Positions 30,008 to 39,024 of a stretch of 57,129 nucleotides of DNA are shown piece after piece (within the stretch, counting starts at the first letter, position 1; every line of letters begins with the position of its first letter). Source of the stretch: Paracoccaceae bacterium (GTDB taxonomy: Bacteria > Pseudomonadota > Alphaproteobacteria > Rhodobacterales > Rhodobacteraceae). Location: assembly GCA_030148225.1 (NCBI GenBank), contig JASBTX010000031.1, forward strand, positions 1 to 57,129, read 5' to 3'. The notes under the pieces are model-generated. The model had not been told where the DNA came from, did no database searches, and worked only from the letters and a program-made list of their open reading frames with translations. A program made the position numbers and the translations under genes.

Positions 30008-31291
30008 TTACTTCAGCGCGTCCCAGCTGTCCTGGATGGCCGAGGCAACCTCGCCGGCGTCCTTGCCACCGGCATAGTCAACCATGCCGGTCCAGAACGA
30101 ACCCGCGCCAACACCACCCGGCATCAGGTCAGAGCCGTCAAAACGGAAGGTGGTCGCATTCAACAGAATCTCGTTCATCTTGGCGGTCGCCTCATCCGAG
30201 AACTTGGAGGCATCAACCCCTTTGAGCGGGGTCAGGAACCCACCCATCGCCATCCATGTCTCGTGCGCTGCGGGTGTTTTCAGATATTCGATCAGCGCAT
30301 GGGCACCGGGGCTGTCATTGGTGATTGCCCAAAGCGTGCCTGCCCCAAGAACCGGGTTACCCAGATCCTTGGACGCGTAAGAGGGGAAATAGAAGAAATC
30401 CGCATCTTCGCCCACCTCGGTTCCTTCGGGGAAGAAGGCCGGAATGAACGACGCCTGACGGTGCATGTAGCATTGTGGCGGTGACGAGAACAAACCCTTG
30501 GGGCTGTCGCGGAAATCGGTCGAGGCCACAGCGCCCGCGCCGCCAGCGACATAATCGTCATTGCGGGCAAAGGCACCAAATTCCTCGATCGCGGCAATCA
30601 CCTTGGGATCGTCGAATTTCATTTCGTTGGCGACCCATGCGTCGTAATCCGCAGGCGACTGAGTGCGCAGCATCAGATCCTCGACCCAGTCTGTGGCGGG
30701 CCAGCCCGTCGCACCGCCTGACCCCAGACCAATGCACCACGGCGTCTCACCATCCGCGACGATCTGATCGGTCAGCGCCTTCAGTTCTTCCATCGTGGTG
30801 GGAATCTCGTATCCCGCATCCTCGAAATTCTCGGGCGAGTACCAGACCAGCGATTTGACATCGACCTTGTAGAAAAAGCCGAAGAGCTCATCATTGCCAT
30901 CCGCATTGGCATAGGTGCCCAGATCGACCCATGATTGTCCGGCGGCATAATTCTCACGGACCCAATCGGCGGTGCCGTCGGCCAGCGGCGTCAGAAAACC
31001 CCGGCCGGCCATATCAGCAGCAAGGCCCGGCTGCGGAAACACCGCGACATTGGGGGCGGAACCGGCCTCGGCGTCGACAACGATCTGCTGTTCAAAGCTG
31101 TCCGAGCCGACATAGCGCACATCGGCGCCTGTCTGTTCGGCAAAACCCGCCAGAACCTTTTCGACCGTTTCCTGGTCAGGGCCGAGCCACGGGCCAAAGA
31201 CGGTAACCTGCTCACCCGCAAGATCGCCCGAGGCATGCGACATGCCCGCCGAAAGCGCGACCACCGCGCTGGCACATAGTAGTTTTTTCAT
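30008..31291 (-). CDS. aglE: Alpha-glucoside-binding protein (AglE)
   Basis: A 427-residue periplasmic sugar-binding protein. It begins with a Sec signal peptide, MKKLLCASAVVALSAGMSHA, with cleavage after the SHA-type site. The start at 31291 is preferred because the frame upstream reads through an operator palindrome. The mature part is a two-lobed binding protein of the MalE/UgpB cluster. First gene of the aglEFGAK operon, probably repressed by the divergent AglR through three operator-like palindromes. Confidence 0.92.
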   Translation of the reverse strand: MKKLLCASAVVALSAGMSHASGDLAGEQVTVFGPWLGPDQETVEKVLAGFAEQTGADVRYVGSDSFEQQIVVDAEAGSAPNVAVFPQPGLAADMAGRGFLTPLADGTADWVRENYAAGQSWVDLGTYANADGNDELFGFFYKVDVKSLVWYSPENFEDAGYEIPTTMEELKALTDQIVADGETPWCIGLGSGGATGWPATDWVEDLMLRTQSPADYDAWVANEMKFDDPKVIAAIEEFGAFARNDDYVAGGAGAVASTDFRDSPKGLFSSPPQCYMHRQASFIPAFFPEGTEVGEDADFFYFPSYASKDLGNPVLGAGTLWAITNDSPGAHALIEYLKTPAAHETWMAMGGFLTPLKGVDASKFSDEATAKMNEILLNATTFRFDGSDLMPGGVGAGSFWTGMVDYAGGKDAGEVASAIQDSWDALK

Positions 31292-31353
31292 CAGATATCC
31301 TCCCAACGCCGCGCCTTGAGGCGCGCTGAAATTCGAGCGCTTGAGAATCATTT

Positions 31354-31522
31354 TCAAAGCGCTTTGAGTATCAGCACCCTTGCCTCAGAAGCCATGCATG
31401 TCAAGCAAAATAGCAATTTCAAGCGCTTTGAACTGTTATAATTACAATAACCAACCAATGGCACCGTTTCACACTTTGACATTTGGAATTAGATAGGATT
31501 TGCTTTCTTCCAAAGCGTTTTG
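31354..31522. promoter_or_regulatory. Operators of the agl divergent promoter region
   Basis: Three LacI-type palindromes lie between aglE and aglR: TCAAAGCGCTTTGA (31354-31367, perfect), TTCAAGCGCTTTGAA (31418-31432, nearly perfect) and CAAAGCGTTTTG (31511-31522, one pair off). They share the core AAAGCGCTTT of LacI-family sites. The last lies 13 bp before aglR, which suggests autorepression. Confidence 0.75.
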
Positions 31523-31535
31523 AGGTCCCGCCACC

Positions 31536-32561
31536 ATGAATTTGAAAGAGTTGTCGGCGCTGCTGGGTCTGTCCCAGACAACGGTCAGCCGTGCTCTGAA
31601 CGGCTATCCTGAGGTCAACGAGGCCACACGTCAGCGGGTTGAGGCCGCGGCAAGGGCCCATAATTACCGCCCCAATATGCGCGCCAAGAGCCTTGCCACC
31701 GGGCGGTCGATGGCCATCGGCCACGTGATCCCGATTTCGAGCAAACATGAGATGGTCAACCCGATCTTTGCCGATTTCATTGCCGGTGCTGGCGAGACAT
31801 ATTCGGATGCCGGGTACGATATGGTGCTGTCGGTGGTCAGCGACGAAGATGAAGAGCGCGCCTACAGGGACATGGCAGCCAAAGGTTCGGTGGACGGGAT
31901 CATCGTGCACGGGCCGCGCGCCAATGATCCGCGTATTGCGCTCCTGGATGAAATCGGCCTGCCCTTTGTCGTGCATGGCCGCGCGTCGGATGTCGCGGCG
32001 GAATATTCGTGGCTGGATATCAACAATGCCCGCTCGTTCGCGCGCGCGACGCGCTTCCTGATCGATCTGGGCCATCGCCGCATCGCGCTTCTGAACGGTC
32101 AGGAACGCATGGATTTTGCCCGCCGACGGCGCGAAGGCTATGTCACGGCCCTTGCCGAAGCCGGAATCGCGCCCTGCGCGTCGCTCATGAAAAGCGAGGA
32201 AATGACCGAGCATTACGGCTATCGCGCGACACGCGAACTGCTGTCATTGGACGATCCGCCGACGGCAATTGTCGCCTCGTCCTATATCGTATCGCTGGGT
32301 GTGCGCCGCGCGGTGGGGGATGCGGAATGCAAACTTGGGCGCGACCTGTCGCTCATCACCCATGACGATGATCTCTCCTATCTCGGAAATCAGGGCGATG
32401 TGCCCGTTTTTACCTCCACGCGCTCTTCCGTACGGCAGGCAGGACGCAGATGCGCCGAGATTCTGCTGGCGAAAATTGCTGCAGACGATATGACCCCTGT
32501 TCAGGAATTGTGGGAAACCGAATTGATGGTCGGTGACTCGACAGGACCAAACAACAACTGA
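31536..32561 (+). CDS. aglR: LacI-family repressor of the agl operon (AglR)
   Basis: A 341-residue LacI-family regulator. The N-terminal helix-turn-helix and hinge are MNLKELSALLGLSQTTVSRA with NEATRQRVEAAARAHNYRPN; the rest is a periplasmic-binding-protein-like effector domain. It is divergent from aglE, across a region with three LacI-type palindromes. The likely inducer is an alpha-glucoside or its glucose product. glk follows with 58 bp between and is probably co-transcribed. Confidence 0.88.
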   Translation: MNLKELSALLGLSQTTVSRALNGYPEVNEATRQRVEAAARAHNYRPNMRAKSLATGRSMAIGHVIPISSKHEMVNPIFADFIAGAGETYSDAGYDMVLSVVSDEDEERAYRDMAAKGSVDGIIVHGPRANDPRIALLDEIGLPFVVHGRASDVAAEYSWLDINNARSFARATRFLIDLGHRRIALLNGQERMDFARRRREGYVTALAEAGIAPCASLMKSEEMTEHYGYRATRELLSLDDPPTAIVASSYIVSLGVRRAVGDAECKLGRDLSLITHDDDLSYLGNQGDVPVFTSTRSSVRQAGRRCAEILLAKIAADDMTPVQELWETELMVGDSTGPNNN

Positions 32562-32619
32562 AACCAAAGAAGATGCCAACCATGGCCCGGACGGCAGTCA
32601 GGACGAAACGGACGAATTG

Positions 32620-33585
32620 ATGACGACATCGCCCTTTCTTGTCGTGGATATAGGCGGGACCAATACGCGCGTCGGCCTTGCGACCGGCAGCACGCTGCAA
32701 ATGGAAACGATCAGGCGCTTCCGGAATGCCGAAAACGCCAGCCTTGACGCGGTTCTGTCCAGCTATCTGGAGGGGCAGAACAGCACCGGATTTGCGGGCG
32801 TCGCGGTGGCGCTGGCCGGGCCGGTGCAGGAAGATCAGGGGACGCTCACCAATCTTGACTGGGTGGTCCGCCCCGACGATCTGAGGGCGCGGGTCGGATG
32901 CGCGCGGGCGGTGATCCTGAATGACCTTCAGGCGCAGGGCCATGCCATCGGTCATTTATCGGCTGAAACGACGCCCTCTGTTTTCCGGGGCGCGGCGCCG
33001 GTTGAAAACGGCACCAGTCTGGTGGTCAACGTGGGCACCGGTTTCAATGTGGCCCCGGTCTTTGACACGGATAGGGGCCGGATCGTCCCCCCAAGCGAAA
33101 GCGGCCATATCAGCCTGCCGGTGGCCAGTGCGGATGATCTGGACCTCATGCGGTTCATCGAAAGGGCCGAGGGGTTTGCCGCGGTCGAGGATGTGCTTTC
33201 GGGGCGCGGGCTGGTCAGCGTGTATCGCTGGCATGTCGGCCATGACGGGGGCGCGTGCAGCGATGCCGCGGCCATCATGCAGGCCGCCGCCGACGAGAGC
33301 GACCCCGATGCATCCCGCGCCGTGGCCAGTTTTGTCCGGACGATGGGGCTGGTGACGGGCAACATGGCGCTGAATTTCCTGCCCTATTCGGGCATCTACT
33401 TGGTGGGTGGCGTTGCGCGGGCCATGGCCCCCTATCTGGAGAGGTTCGGCTTTCTGGAGGCATTGCAGAGCAAGGGGCGTTTCAGCGATCTGATGCGCAA
33501 TTTCAGCGTCTATCTGGTGACGGATGATTATGCGGCACTAAGGGGCGCGGCGGCGTATATTTCACGGCTTGGCCACACACGCTGA
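32620..33585 (+). CDS. glk: Glucokinase
   Basis: A 321-residue bacterial Glk-type glucokinase (ROK-unrelated, E. coli Glk group) that turns glucose into glucose 6-phosphate. ATP-binding opening is LVVDIGGTNTRVGLATG; the substrate region has NDLQAQGHAI with the catalytic Asp, and GTGFNVAPVF follows. Start at ATG 32620 matches the family; an upstream in-frame ATG at 32533 would overlap aglR. It handles glucose released by AglA, hence its place after aglR. Confidence 0.92.
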   Translation: MTTSPFLVVDIGGTNTRVGLATGSTLQMETIRRFRNAENASLDAVLSSYLEGQNSTGFAGVAVALAGPVQEDQGTLTNLDWVVRPDDLRARVGCARAVILNDLQAQGHAIGHLSAETTPSVFRGAAPVENGTSLVVNVGTGFNVAPVFDTDRGRIVPPSESGHISLPVASADDLDLMRFIERAEGFAAVEDVLSGRGLVSVYRWHVGHDGGACSDAAAIMQAAADESDPDASRAVASFVRTMGLVTGNMALNFLPYSGIYLVGGVARAMAPYLERFGFLEALQSKGRFSDLMRNFSVYLVTDDYAALRGAAAYISRLGHTR

Positions 33586-33955
33586 GGCTTGGACAGCCGG
33601 TAAGGGCGTTATTGGCTGCGCGGTACTACGCCGTCAAGGTCATGTAGAAGGGTGGCGGCAATCGGCTCGCCATGCGCCGGGCCATCCGTTCTGCGTGGCG
33701 GACCTTGACCCACTGAACACAGGCCGTCCTTCGGCGTGCAGGGCGTGCGGCACTCGCCTGCCGAAATGCGCGATATCATTCGTGCGTTCCACCGGTTGCC
33801 GCGCGCGTAATACCCCGGCGACTAACACCGATCTGTATACCCTGTGACGGATCAGCGGGGTTCAGCCTGGCCACGATGCCGCATGGCCCCTTTCCAATCC
33901 GGATCCAAGGGCAACAGGACCCCTGATCGGGCATCCCTGCCAGCGGCCCTATTCC
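33586..33955. other. 370-bp gap without a recognised gene
   Basis: Stop-rich, GC-rich sequence after glk. Short frames on both strands have no ribosome site or recognisable product. I see no RNA gene, repeat or clear terminator. Confidence 0.5.
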
Positions 33956-34255
33956 TTAGCGGGTGAGGAAATGCGCCTCGGTCAGTTCCTCGGGCGTCAC
34001 TGCTGCGATGAAAAACCTGTCTTCGGCGCCCGAGCGGCCACCCTGCGCGAGCGAAAGTTCCGTCCCCCAGCCGCAATTGCGCATCCGCGCGCGTATCTCG
34101 GCATAGCTCAGCCCGAAACTGCGCAGATCGAGCCTGTCACGTTCGGGCGCGAAACCATCGATCAGGTCGGGCCCTGCACCAGGACGCAGCACCAGATGAT
34201 CGGTGGCCGGATTGCGCCACCATTGCCGTGCCCATCCCATCAGCACCCTCCTCAT
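33956..34255 (-). CDS. Hypothetical protein resembling an RTX-toxin C-terminal module
   Basis: 99 residues from ATG 34255 (MRRVLMGWARQWWRNPATD). The middle part HLVLRPGAGPDLIDGFAPER followed by DRLDLRSFG resembles the last repeat and post-repeat region of haemolysin-type calcium-binding proteins (GxDxIxDFxxxxDxLDL). There are no nonapeptide repeats and no signal peptide. It could be a truncated leftover of a larger RTX protein or a stand-alone small protein. The end lies next to the left att repeat of the Fic element. Confidence 0.45.
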   Translation of the reverse strand: MRRVLMGWARQWWRNPATDHLVLRPGAGPDLIDGFAPERDRLDLRSFGLSYAEIRARMRNCGWGTELSLAQGGRSGAEDRFFIAAVTPEELTEAHFLTR

Positions 34256-34446
34256 ACCATCCGTCGCCCAGAGGCTAGGCGACCGGACCTTAAGACAGGG
34301 TAAACATGTCAGGATTGTGGCGACCCCGGCAGGGTAATCACCCCCATTGATATCACTGGGTTTTCCCAAAGGTGTGTTGCTGCAGTAGACATTGGGTGCG
34401 GTGTGGCAACGTTTCCATGGCATCGTGTTCCCATTTTCTCACGGAC

Positions 34447-34515
34447 TTAACATGAGACACACATCATGTTAAAGAATCTAGGTAATTTTAACACGACGAG
34501 TAGCACATGTTAAAA
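34447..34515 (+). promoter_or_regulatory. Inverted repeats around the fic promoter and start codon
   Basis: Two nested inverted repeats share the unit TTAACA/TGTTAA: TTAACATG (34447-34454) with CATGTTAA (34465-34472), and TTTTAACA (34486-34493) with TGTTAAAA (34508-34515). The last arm contains the fic start codon. They look like operators for a repressor, probably the Fic protein through its C-terminal winged helix. Confidence 0.65.
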
Positions 34516-35589
34516 CCGACGTATCAAATACCTGACCTTCCTCCCGCAGGGGACCTTGAAACAGTACCGGTACTGAAGGCCCTTGCCAAAGCCAACCGCG
34601 CTCTTGCCGAATTGAAGGGACGGGCGTCATCGATCCCCAACCAGGGCATTCTGATCGATACGCTGGCATTGCAGGAAGCCAAGGCATCGTCAGAAATCGA
34701 AAACATCGTTACGACCCAAGACGAACTCTTCCAAGCCGACCTGTTCCCCGAAGGTCCCCAGTCAGCAGCGGCGAAGGAGGTCGCCCTTTATCGGGATGCC
34801 ATCAAGATTGGTTTCGACCGACTGCATACAGATCACGGGCTGATCACAAACCGGACCCTGACGACACTGTTTCAGACACTGAAGTCACGGTCTGATGGTT
34901 TCCGAACAACGCCGGGTACTGCCCTCTTGAACGAAACGACCGGTGATAGGGTCTACGTTCCACCACAGGAACACGCGGAGATCGTCACCCACATGACCGA
35001 ACTGGAAAGGTTCGTGAATGAGGACGACAAATGTGATCTGGACGCGCTGATAAAAATGGCCCTGATCCACCACCAGTTCGAGAGCATCCACCCTTATCCC
35101 GATGGCAATGGAAGGGTCGGGCGTATCCTGAATGTGCTCTATCTGACGAAAACCGGCTTACTAGATATCCCGATCCTCTACCTCAGCCGCTACGTTACTC
35201 GCACCAAGGGGGAGTACTACCGTTTGTTGCAGGCCGTTCGCGATGGTGGCGTTTGGGAAGATTGGATTCTTTATATGCTAACCGGTGTCGAAGAAACTGC
35301 ACGAAACACTCTGACGCTGGTGGAAGGCATCCGGACCCAAATGGCCATGGTCAAGAAACGGATGCGTGATGAGCTTTCCAAGCTTTACTCCCAGGACTTA
35401 CTGAACAACCTCTTCCGTCACCCATACACGCGGATCGAATTTGTGGTGCACGACCTTGGCGTCACTCGCCAAACGGCGGCGAAATACCTGGACAAGCTGG
35501 CCGATGAAGGCTTCGTCACCAAGCATTCATCAGGAAAGAACAACTACTATATCAACGCCGGGCTCGTTGGGCTGTTCATTGATGGCTAA
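34507..35589 (+). CDS. Fic-family AMP transferase with C-terminal winged helix
   Basis: A 360-residue Fic protein. The active site is HPYPDGNGRVGR (195-206), a full match to HxFx(D/E)GNGRxxR apart from Tyr for Phe. An inhibitory helix motif of the class II type, S-x-x-x-E-N, is at 61-66 (SSEIEN), so the protein controls itself. The C-terminus (about 300-355) is a winged helix (HDLGVTRQTAAKYLDKLADE). Fic enzymes transfer AMP or related groups to Tyr, Ser or Thr of targets. The gene starts with ATG inside an operator arm and lies in a tRNA-bounded mini-island. The target is unknown. Confidence 0.92.
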   Translation: MLKPTYQIPDLPPAGDLETVPVLKALAKANRALAELKGRASSIPNQGILIDTLALQEAKASSEIENIVTTQDELFQADLFPEGPQSAAAKEVALYRDAIKIGFDRLHTDHGLITNRTLTTLFQTLKSRSDGFRTTPGTALLNETTGDRVYVPPQEHAEIVTHMTELERFVNEDDKCDLDALIKMALIHHQFESIHPYPDGNGRVGRILNVLYLTKTGLLDIPILYLSRYVTRTKGEYYRLLQAVRDGGVWEDWILYMLTGVEETARNTLTLVEGIRTQMAMVKKRMRDELSKLYSQDLLNNLFRHPYTRIEFVVHDLGVTRQTAAKYLDKLADEGFVTKHSSGKNNYYINAGLVGLFIDG

Positions 35590-35660
35590 TCGAGCTTTTT
35601 TACACACCTTTTCATACACCCTTTGTGTGTAGCTGATTTTCCCAATGATTACAGATGGGC

Positions 35661-35737
35661 TGGCGACCCCGGCAGGATTCGAACCTGCAACCTGCCCCTT
35701 AGGAGGGGGCTGCTCTATCCAGTTGAGCCACGGGGCC
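35661..35737 (-). tRNA. tRNA-Arg (anticodon CCT), CCA encoded
   Basis: 77 nt on the minus strand: acceptor stem GGCCCCG with CGGGGTC (one G-T pair), anticodon loop CTCCTAA giving CCT, T loop TTCGAAT and an encoded CCA. It reads the rare AGG codon. The last 16 nt are repeated at 34318, which marks this 3' end as an attachment site for the Fic mini-island. Confidence 0.97.
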
Positions 35738-35908
35738 GACGGGTGGTTTATGGGGTAACCGGGGGGCTGGCTTCAAGGGCCAAATAGCTGGATGGCCTTC
35801 AATCGGGCGACGGTCATGATGTGTCTGGGCTGAGTGGAACACGGCAATCGGCTGCGACTCGCCTCGTGACGAGATGTTAGCCCAGGCAATGTCGTACTCC
35901 CCCCGCCC

Positions 35909-37066
35909 TCACACCCCGACCGTCACCACGTTCTGGCCTTTGACCGACAGCGCGATCTTGCCCTCGCAGAGTTTCAGTGCGTCGCCGCCAAAGACCTCGC
36001 GCCGCCAGCCGGTGAGTGCGGGCAGGTTGCGTTTGCCGGCGGCGATATCGTCAAGCTCGGCCGCGCTCGAGACCAGTTTCTGGGCCACGCCGGCCTTTTC
36101 GCAGCTGGCCTTGAGCAGGACGCGCAACAGATCGGCCAGCGCCGGGTTCGCCTGTGCGCGGTCGCCGCCCTGACGCGGGCGGGGCACATCCTCGGGCGGG
36201 ATATCGCGGGCGGTGGCAATGGCAGAGAGGATGCCCTGCGCGATGTCGCCGCGGCGCGCCTCGCGCAAGAGCAGCCGCGAGCGTCCAAGCTCGTCCAGCG
36301 AGGCGGGTTTGGTCGAGGCCAGTTCAATCAGCGCGTCATCCTTGAAGACCCGGTTGCGGGGGACATTGCGCGTCTGGGCATATTCCTCGCGAAAGCGGGC
36401 CAGTTCAATCACGCCGGCGATGAATTTCGCCGAGGTGGTGCGCGTCTTGACCCGCCGCCATGCCTCGGCCGGGTCCTGACGATAGGTGGCCGGATCCAGA
36501 AGCGCGCCCAGTTCCTCCTCCACCCAGCTGGCACGGCCCGAACGGTCCAGCTCTGCCGCCAGATGCTCGTAGATCACCCTCAGATGCGTCACATCGGCCA
36601 GCGCATAGGTCTGTTGCGCCTTGCTCAGCGGGCGGCGGCTCCAGTCGGTAAAGCGCGAGGATTTGTCCAGTTGCTGGCGCGCGATCTTGCGTACAAGCGT
36701 TTCATAGCCGACCTGATCGCCGAAACCGCAGACCATCGCCGCGATCTGCGTATCAAAAAGCGGCGTCGGGATGACGTCGCCCTCGACGCAGAAAATCTCG
36801 AGGTCCTGACGGGCGGCATGGAAAACCTTGACCACGCCGGGGTCGCGAAAGAGGTCATAAAGCGGCGCGAGCGAGAGATCATCCGACAGCGGATCGACCA
36901 GAACGGCATCGCCGTCTTCCCCGCCCGGATAGGCAAGCTGCACCAGACAGAGCTTGGCGTAATAGGTCCGCTCGCGCAGAAATTCCGTATCGACGGTTAC
37001 ATAGGGCCTTGCCGCCGCCTCCTGACAAAAGGCGGCCAGCTCGTCCGTTCGGGTGAGAATTCGCAT
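35909..37066 (-). CDS. rnd: Ribonuclease D
   Basis: A 385-residue RNase D, a 3'-5' exoribonuclease of the DEDDy group that trims tRNA precursors. Exo I is VTVDTEFLRERTYY (DxE), Exo II is KVFHAARQDLEIF and Exo III YALADVTHLRVIY (YxxxD). One HRDC domain is visible around 210-290, with FREEYAQTRNVPRNRVFKDD. The start MRILTRTDELAAFCQ is typical; upstream codons are basic and non-family. Single gene between tRNA-Arg and the catabolic cluster. Confidence 0.93.
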   Translation of the reverse strand: MRILTRTDELAAFCQEAAARPYVTVDTEFLRERTYYAKLCLVQLAYPGGEDGDAVLVDPLSDDLSLAPLYDLFRDPGVVKVFHAARQDLEIFCVEGDVIPTPLFDTQIAAMVCGFGDQVGYETLVRKIARQQLDKSSRFTDWSRRPLSKAQQTYALADVTHLRVIYEHLAAELDRSGRASWVEEELGALLDPATYRQDPAEAWRRVKTRTTSAKFIAGVIELARFREEYAQTRNVPRNRVFKDDALIELASTKPASLDELGRSRLLLREARRGDIAQGILSAIATARDIPPEDVPRPRQGGDRAQANPALADLLRVLLKASCEKAGVAQKLVSSAAELDDIAAGKRNLPALTGWRREVFGGDALKLCEGKIALSVKGQNVVTVGV

Positions 37067-37189
37067 TCGGTCTCGTTTCTTTTTCGTTTTTCCACCGCAG
37101 CGAGATTTGGATAGGACCTTGGTGGGCAAAAGGAAACCCCCGGCCCTGAATTTGCCCGGGATTGGGCGGGATGGCGCGACAATCGACCG

Positions 37190-38296
37190 CTAGCCCAGCA
37201 CTTCGTCCATCTCCACGACACGGCCATCCGCCGCGGCGCGTTGCGCAGCGATCCCCATGGCCACCGCCCAGCGCCCGTCATCGAGCGATACTTCGACCGG
37301 CCCCTCGCCCCTGGCCGCACGCAGGAACCGCTGATGCTGAAAATAGGTGGCCCCGTTGTGATCGCCAGCTGTCAAAAGCGCCGGATCAACGGGAATATCC
37401 GTCTGTACCGGCCCGGTGGGATTGCGCGGGCTCTCGATGAGTTTCGGTACCGGCAATGGCCCGATATCCCGGTTCCAGAGCCGCGCGGGTCCGGGGACGA
37501 AACATTCAAGCTTGCCCCTTGCGCCGATGGCGGTGATTTCCTCCTGATACTGCGAGCCCTCTGCGAACATGCAGAGATCCAGCATCCCCCGCGCACCGCT
37601 GGCAAAATCGACGATGACATAGCCATTGTCCCAGATATCGCTTCGCTCGCCGTCATAGACCTCGTCCAGATGATTGACGTCCTGACCGGCCGAGGCCATG
37701 ACCCGCACGGGATCAGAGCCCAGCGCAAAGCGCATCAGATCGAAATGGTGGCAGCATTTTTCAACCAGCGTGCCGCCGGAATTTCTGTTGAACCGGTTCC
37801 AGTCTCCGACCTTCGTCAGAAAGGGAAAGCGGTGTTCGCGGATGGTGATCATCCTGATCCCGCCCGTGGCCGCATCCACCTGTTTCAGAAAGGCCGCGAT
37901 GGGCGGCATGTAGCGGTATTCCATCGCCACCCAGACAGGGCCTGCATTCAGACGCTCGATCGCGCCGATGCGGCTGCGATCATCCGGGTCGGTATAGAGC
38001 GGTTTTTCGCAGAGCACCGGAATGTTCATATTGGCCGCGATCAGTTCAAGCTGCTCGACATGGCGGAAATTCGGGCTGGCGATCACGGCGCAATCAATAT
38101 CGTCGCGCCCGACGAATTCATCGATCTTTTTCAGCAGGACAACATCGGGCAAGAGGCTGCGCACGGCAGCACGCATGCCCGGATCGGGCTCCACCACCAC
38201 GCTGACCTCGGCCTCGTCAAACAGCGCGAGGTTTCGGATATGCTCCTGCCCCATCATACCGCCGCCAATCAGCCCGTAACGCAACCGTCTGGCCAT
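37190..38296 (-). CDS. Gfo/Idh/MocA-family NAD(P)-dependent protein
   Basis: A 368-residue Gfo/Idh/MocA protein. The Rossmann NAD-binding start is RLRYGLIGGGMMGQEHIRN; the family lysine is in CEKPLYTDPDD, and HHFDLMRFALG lies in the C-terminal sugar-binding domain. It could be a sugar dehydrogenase, or an NAD-using glycosidase, as in GH109 and, as I recall, GH188 sulfoquinovosidases, which share this fold. It is 12 bp downstream of a GntR regulator and divergent from a monooxygenase operon, so its substrate is probably the same sugar-type compound. Substrate not proven. Confidence 0.85.
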   Translation of the reverse strand: MARRLRYGLIGGGMMGQEHIRNLALFDEAEVSVVVEPDPGMRAAVRSLLPDVVLLKKIDEFVGRDDIDCAVIASPNFRHVEQLELIAANMNIPVLCEKPLYTDPDDRSRIGAIERLNAGPVWVAMEYRYMPPIAAFLKQVDAATGGIRMITIREHRFPFLTKVGDWNRFNRNSGGTLVEKCCHHFDLMRFALGSDPVRVMASAGQDVNHLDEVYDGERSDIWDNGYVIVDFASGARGMLDLCMFAEGSQYQEEITAIGARGKLECFVPGPARLWNRDIGPLPVPKLIESPRNPTGPVQTDIPVDPALLTAGDHNGATYFQHQRFLRAARGEGPVEVSLDDGRWAVAMGIAAQRAAADGRVVEMDEVLG

Positions 38297-38308
38297 TCCG
38301 CAATTCTC

Positions 38309-39004
38309 CTATTTCAGGCGCGAGATATAGACCGCGCGCGCCGGGTCAAACCATGTACGTGAGTATTCTGCCGATGCGCCATGCTGTTCCCAGCTGATGC
38401 GTTCGATGAAACCACAATTCCTGCCGGGGCTCAGCGGCGGCGGCGTCCATTCCGGCGCCTCGGCAGCGCCGATCCGGTCTTCGGCCCGCGATATCCTGAG
38501 GCCCAGACGGTTCTTGTAGTAATAATAGAGCGCATCCGCGAGATCGTCGGGGGCGATATGGTCAACATAGCTGCCGTCCAGCCAAATCTCCTCGACGGCG
38601 ATGGGGATGTCATTCAGCCGCCGCAACCGGCGGATGCGATGGCCTTCATCCGACCGGCCAAACCCGGGCAGATCGGAGGGCTTTTTTCGCCGCTCGAGCG
38701 AGAGGAGATCAGCCGTCGGCAACCCGCCGCCGCCCGGCAGCTCCAGCCGGAAAAACGCATAGATATTGGACGAGGAGTCAGACTGTCTGACATAGTTGCC
38801 CGAGCCCTGAACACGCTCAAGATATCCTTGCGCAGTCAGTTCGGCCAATGCCTTGCGCAACGTCCCGACCGCAATGCCCAGATCACCCGCCATCTCGCGT
38901 TCGGCGGGCAGCCGGTCACCATTGATCAGACGCCCGGCCGCGATGTCGCGGATCAGCATTTCGCTGATTTCTACATAGCGTGGCAGGGCGTTGGTTTTCT
39001 GCAT
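38309..39004 (-). CDS. GntR-family (HutC/UTRA) regulator
   Basis: 231 residues: an N-terminal GntR winged helix (LPRYVEISEMLIRDIAAGRL, then LPAEREMAGDLGIAVGTLRK) and a C-terminal UTRA ligand domain (about 75-230). It heads the minus-strand unit with the Gfo/Idh gene and shares a 95-bp control region with the divergent monooxygenase operon, so it is the probable local switch. The effector is likely the substrate or an intermediate of that pathway. Confidence 0.9.
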   Translation of the reverse strand: MQKTNALPRYVEISEMLIRDIAAGRLINGDRLPAEREMAGDLGIAVGTLRKALAELTAQGYLERVQGSGNYVRQSDSSSNIYAFFRLELPGGGGLPTADLLSLERRKKPSDLPGFGRSDEGHRIRRLRRLNDIPIAVEEIWLDGSYVDHIAPDDLADALYYYYKNRLGLRISRAEDRIGAAEAPEWTPPPLSPGRNCGFIERISWEQHGASAEYSRTWFDPARAVYISRLK

Positions 39005-39024
39005 TTCGTTTGGTCAGACAAAAA

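Larger units (their letters stand above)
34318..35676 (+). mobile_element. Fic mini-island bounded by 16-bp tRNA-derived direct repeats
   Basis: TGGCGACCCCGGCAGG occurs at 34318-34333 and again at 35661-35676, where it is the 3' end (CCA, acceptor stem and part of the T arm, complement strand) of tRNA-Arg(CCT). Both copies point the same way. This is what site-specific integration at a tRNA 3' end leaves. The 1.33 kb between holds only the Fic gene with its operators; no integrase is present, so it would need one in trans or is a shrunken remnant. Confidence 0.75.

Noticed and set aside
33569..33847. 92-codon frame after glk
   Set aside because: No ribosome site, odd composition rich in Arg and Cys; looks like non-coding GC-rich DNA.
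35601..35631. Stem TACACAC/GTGTGTA after fic as a terminator
   Set aside because: AT-rich 7-bp stem with a 17-nt loop and no T-tract directly after; too weak to call.
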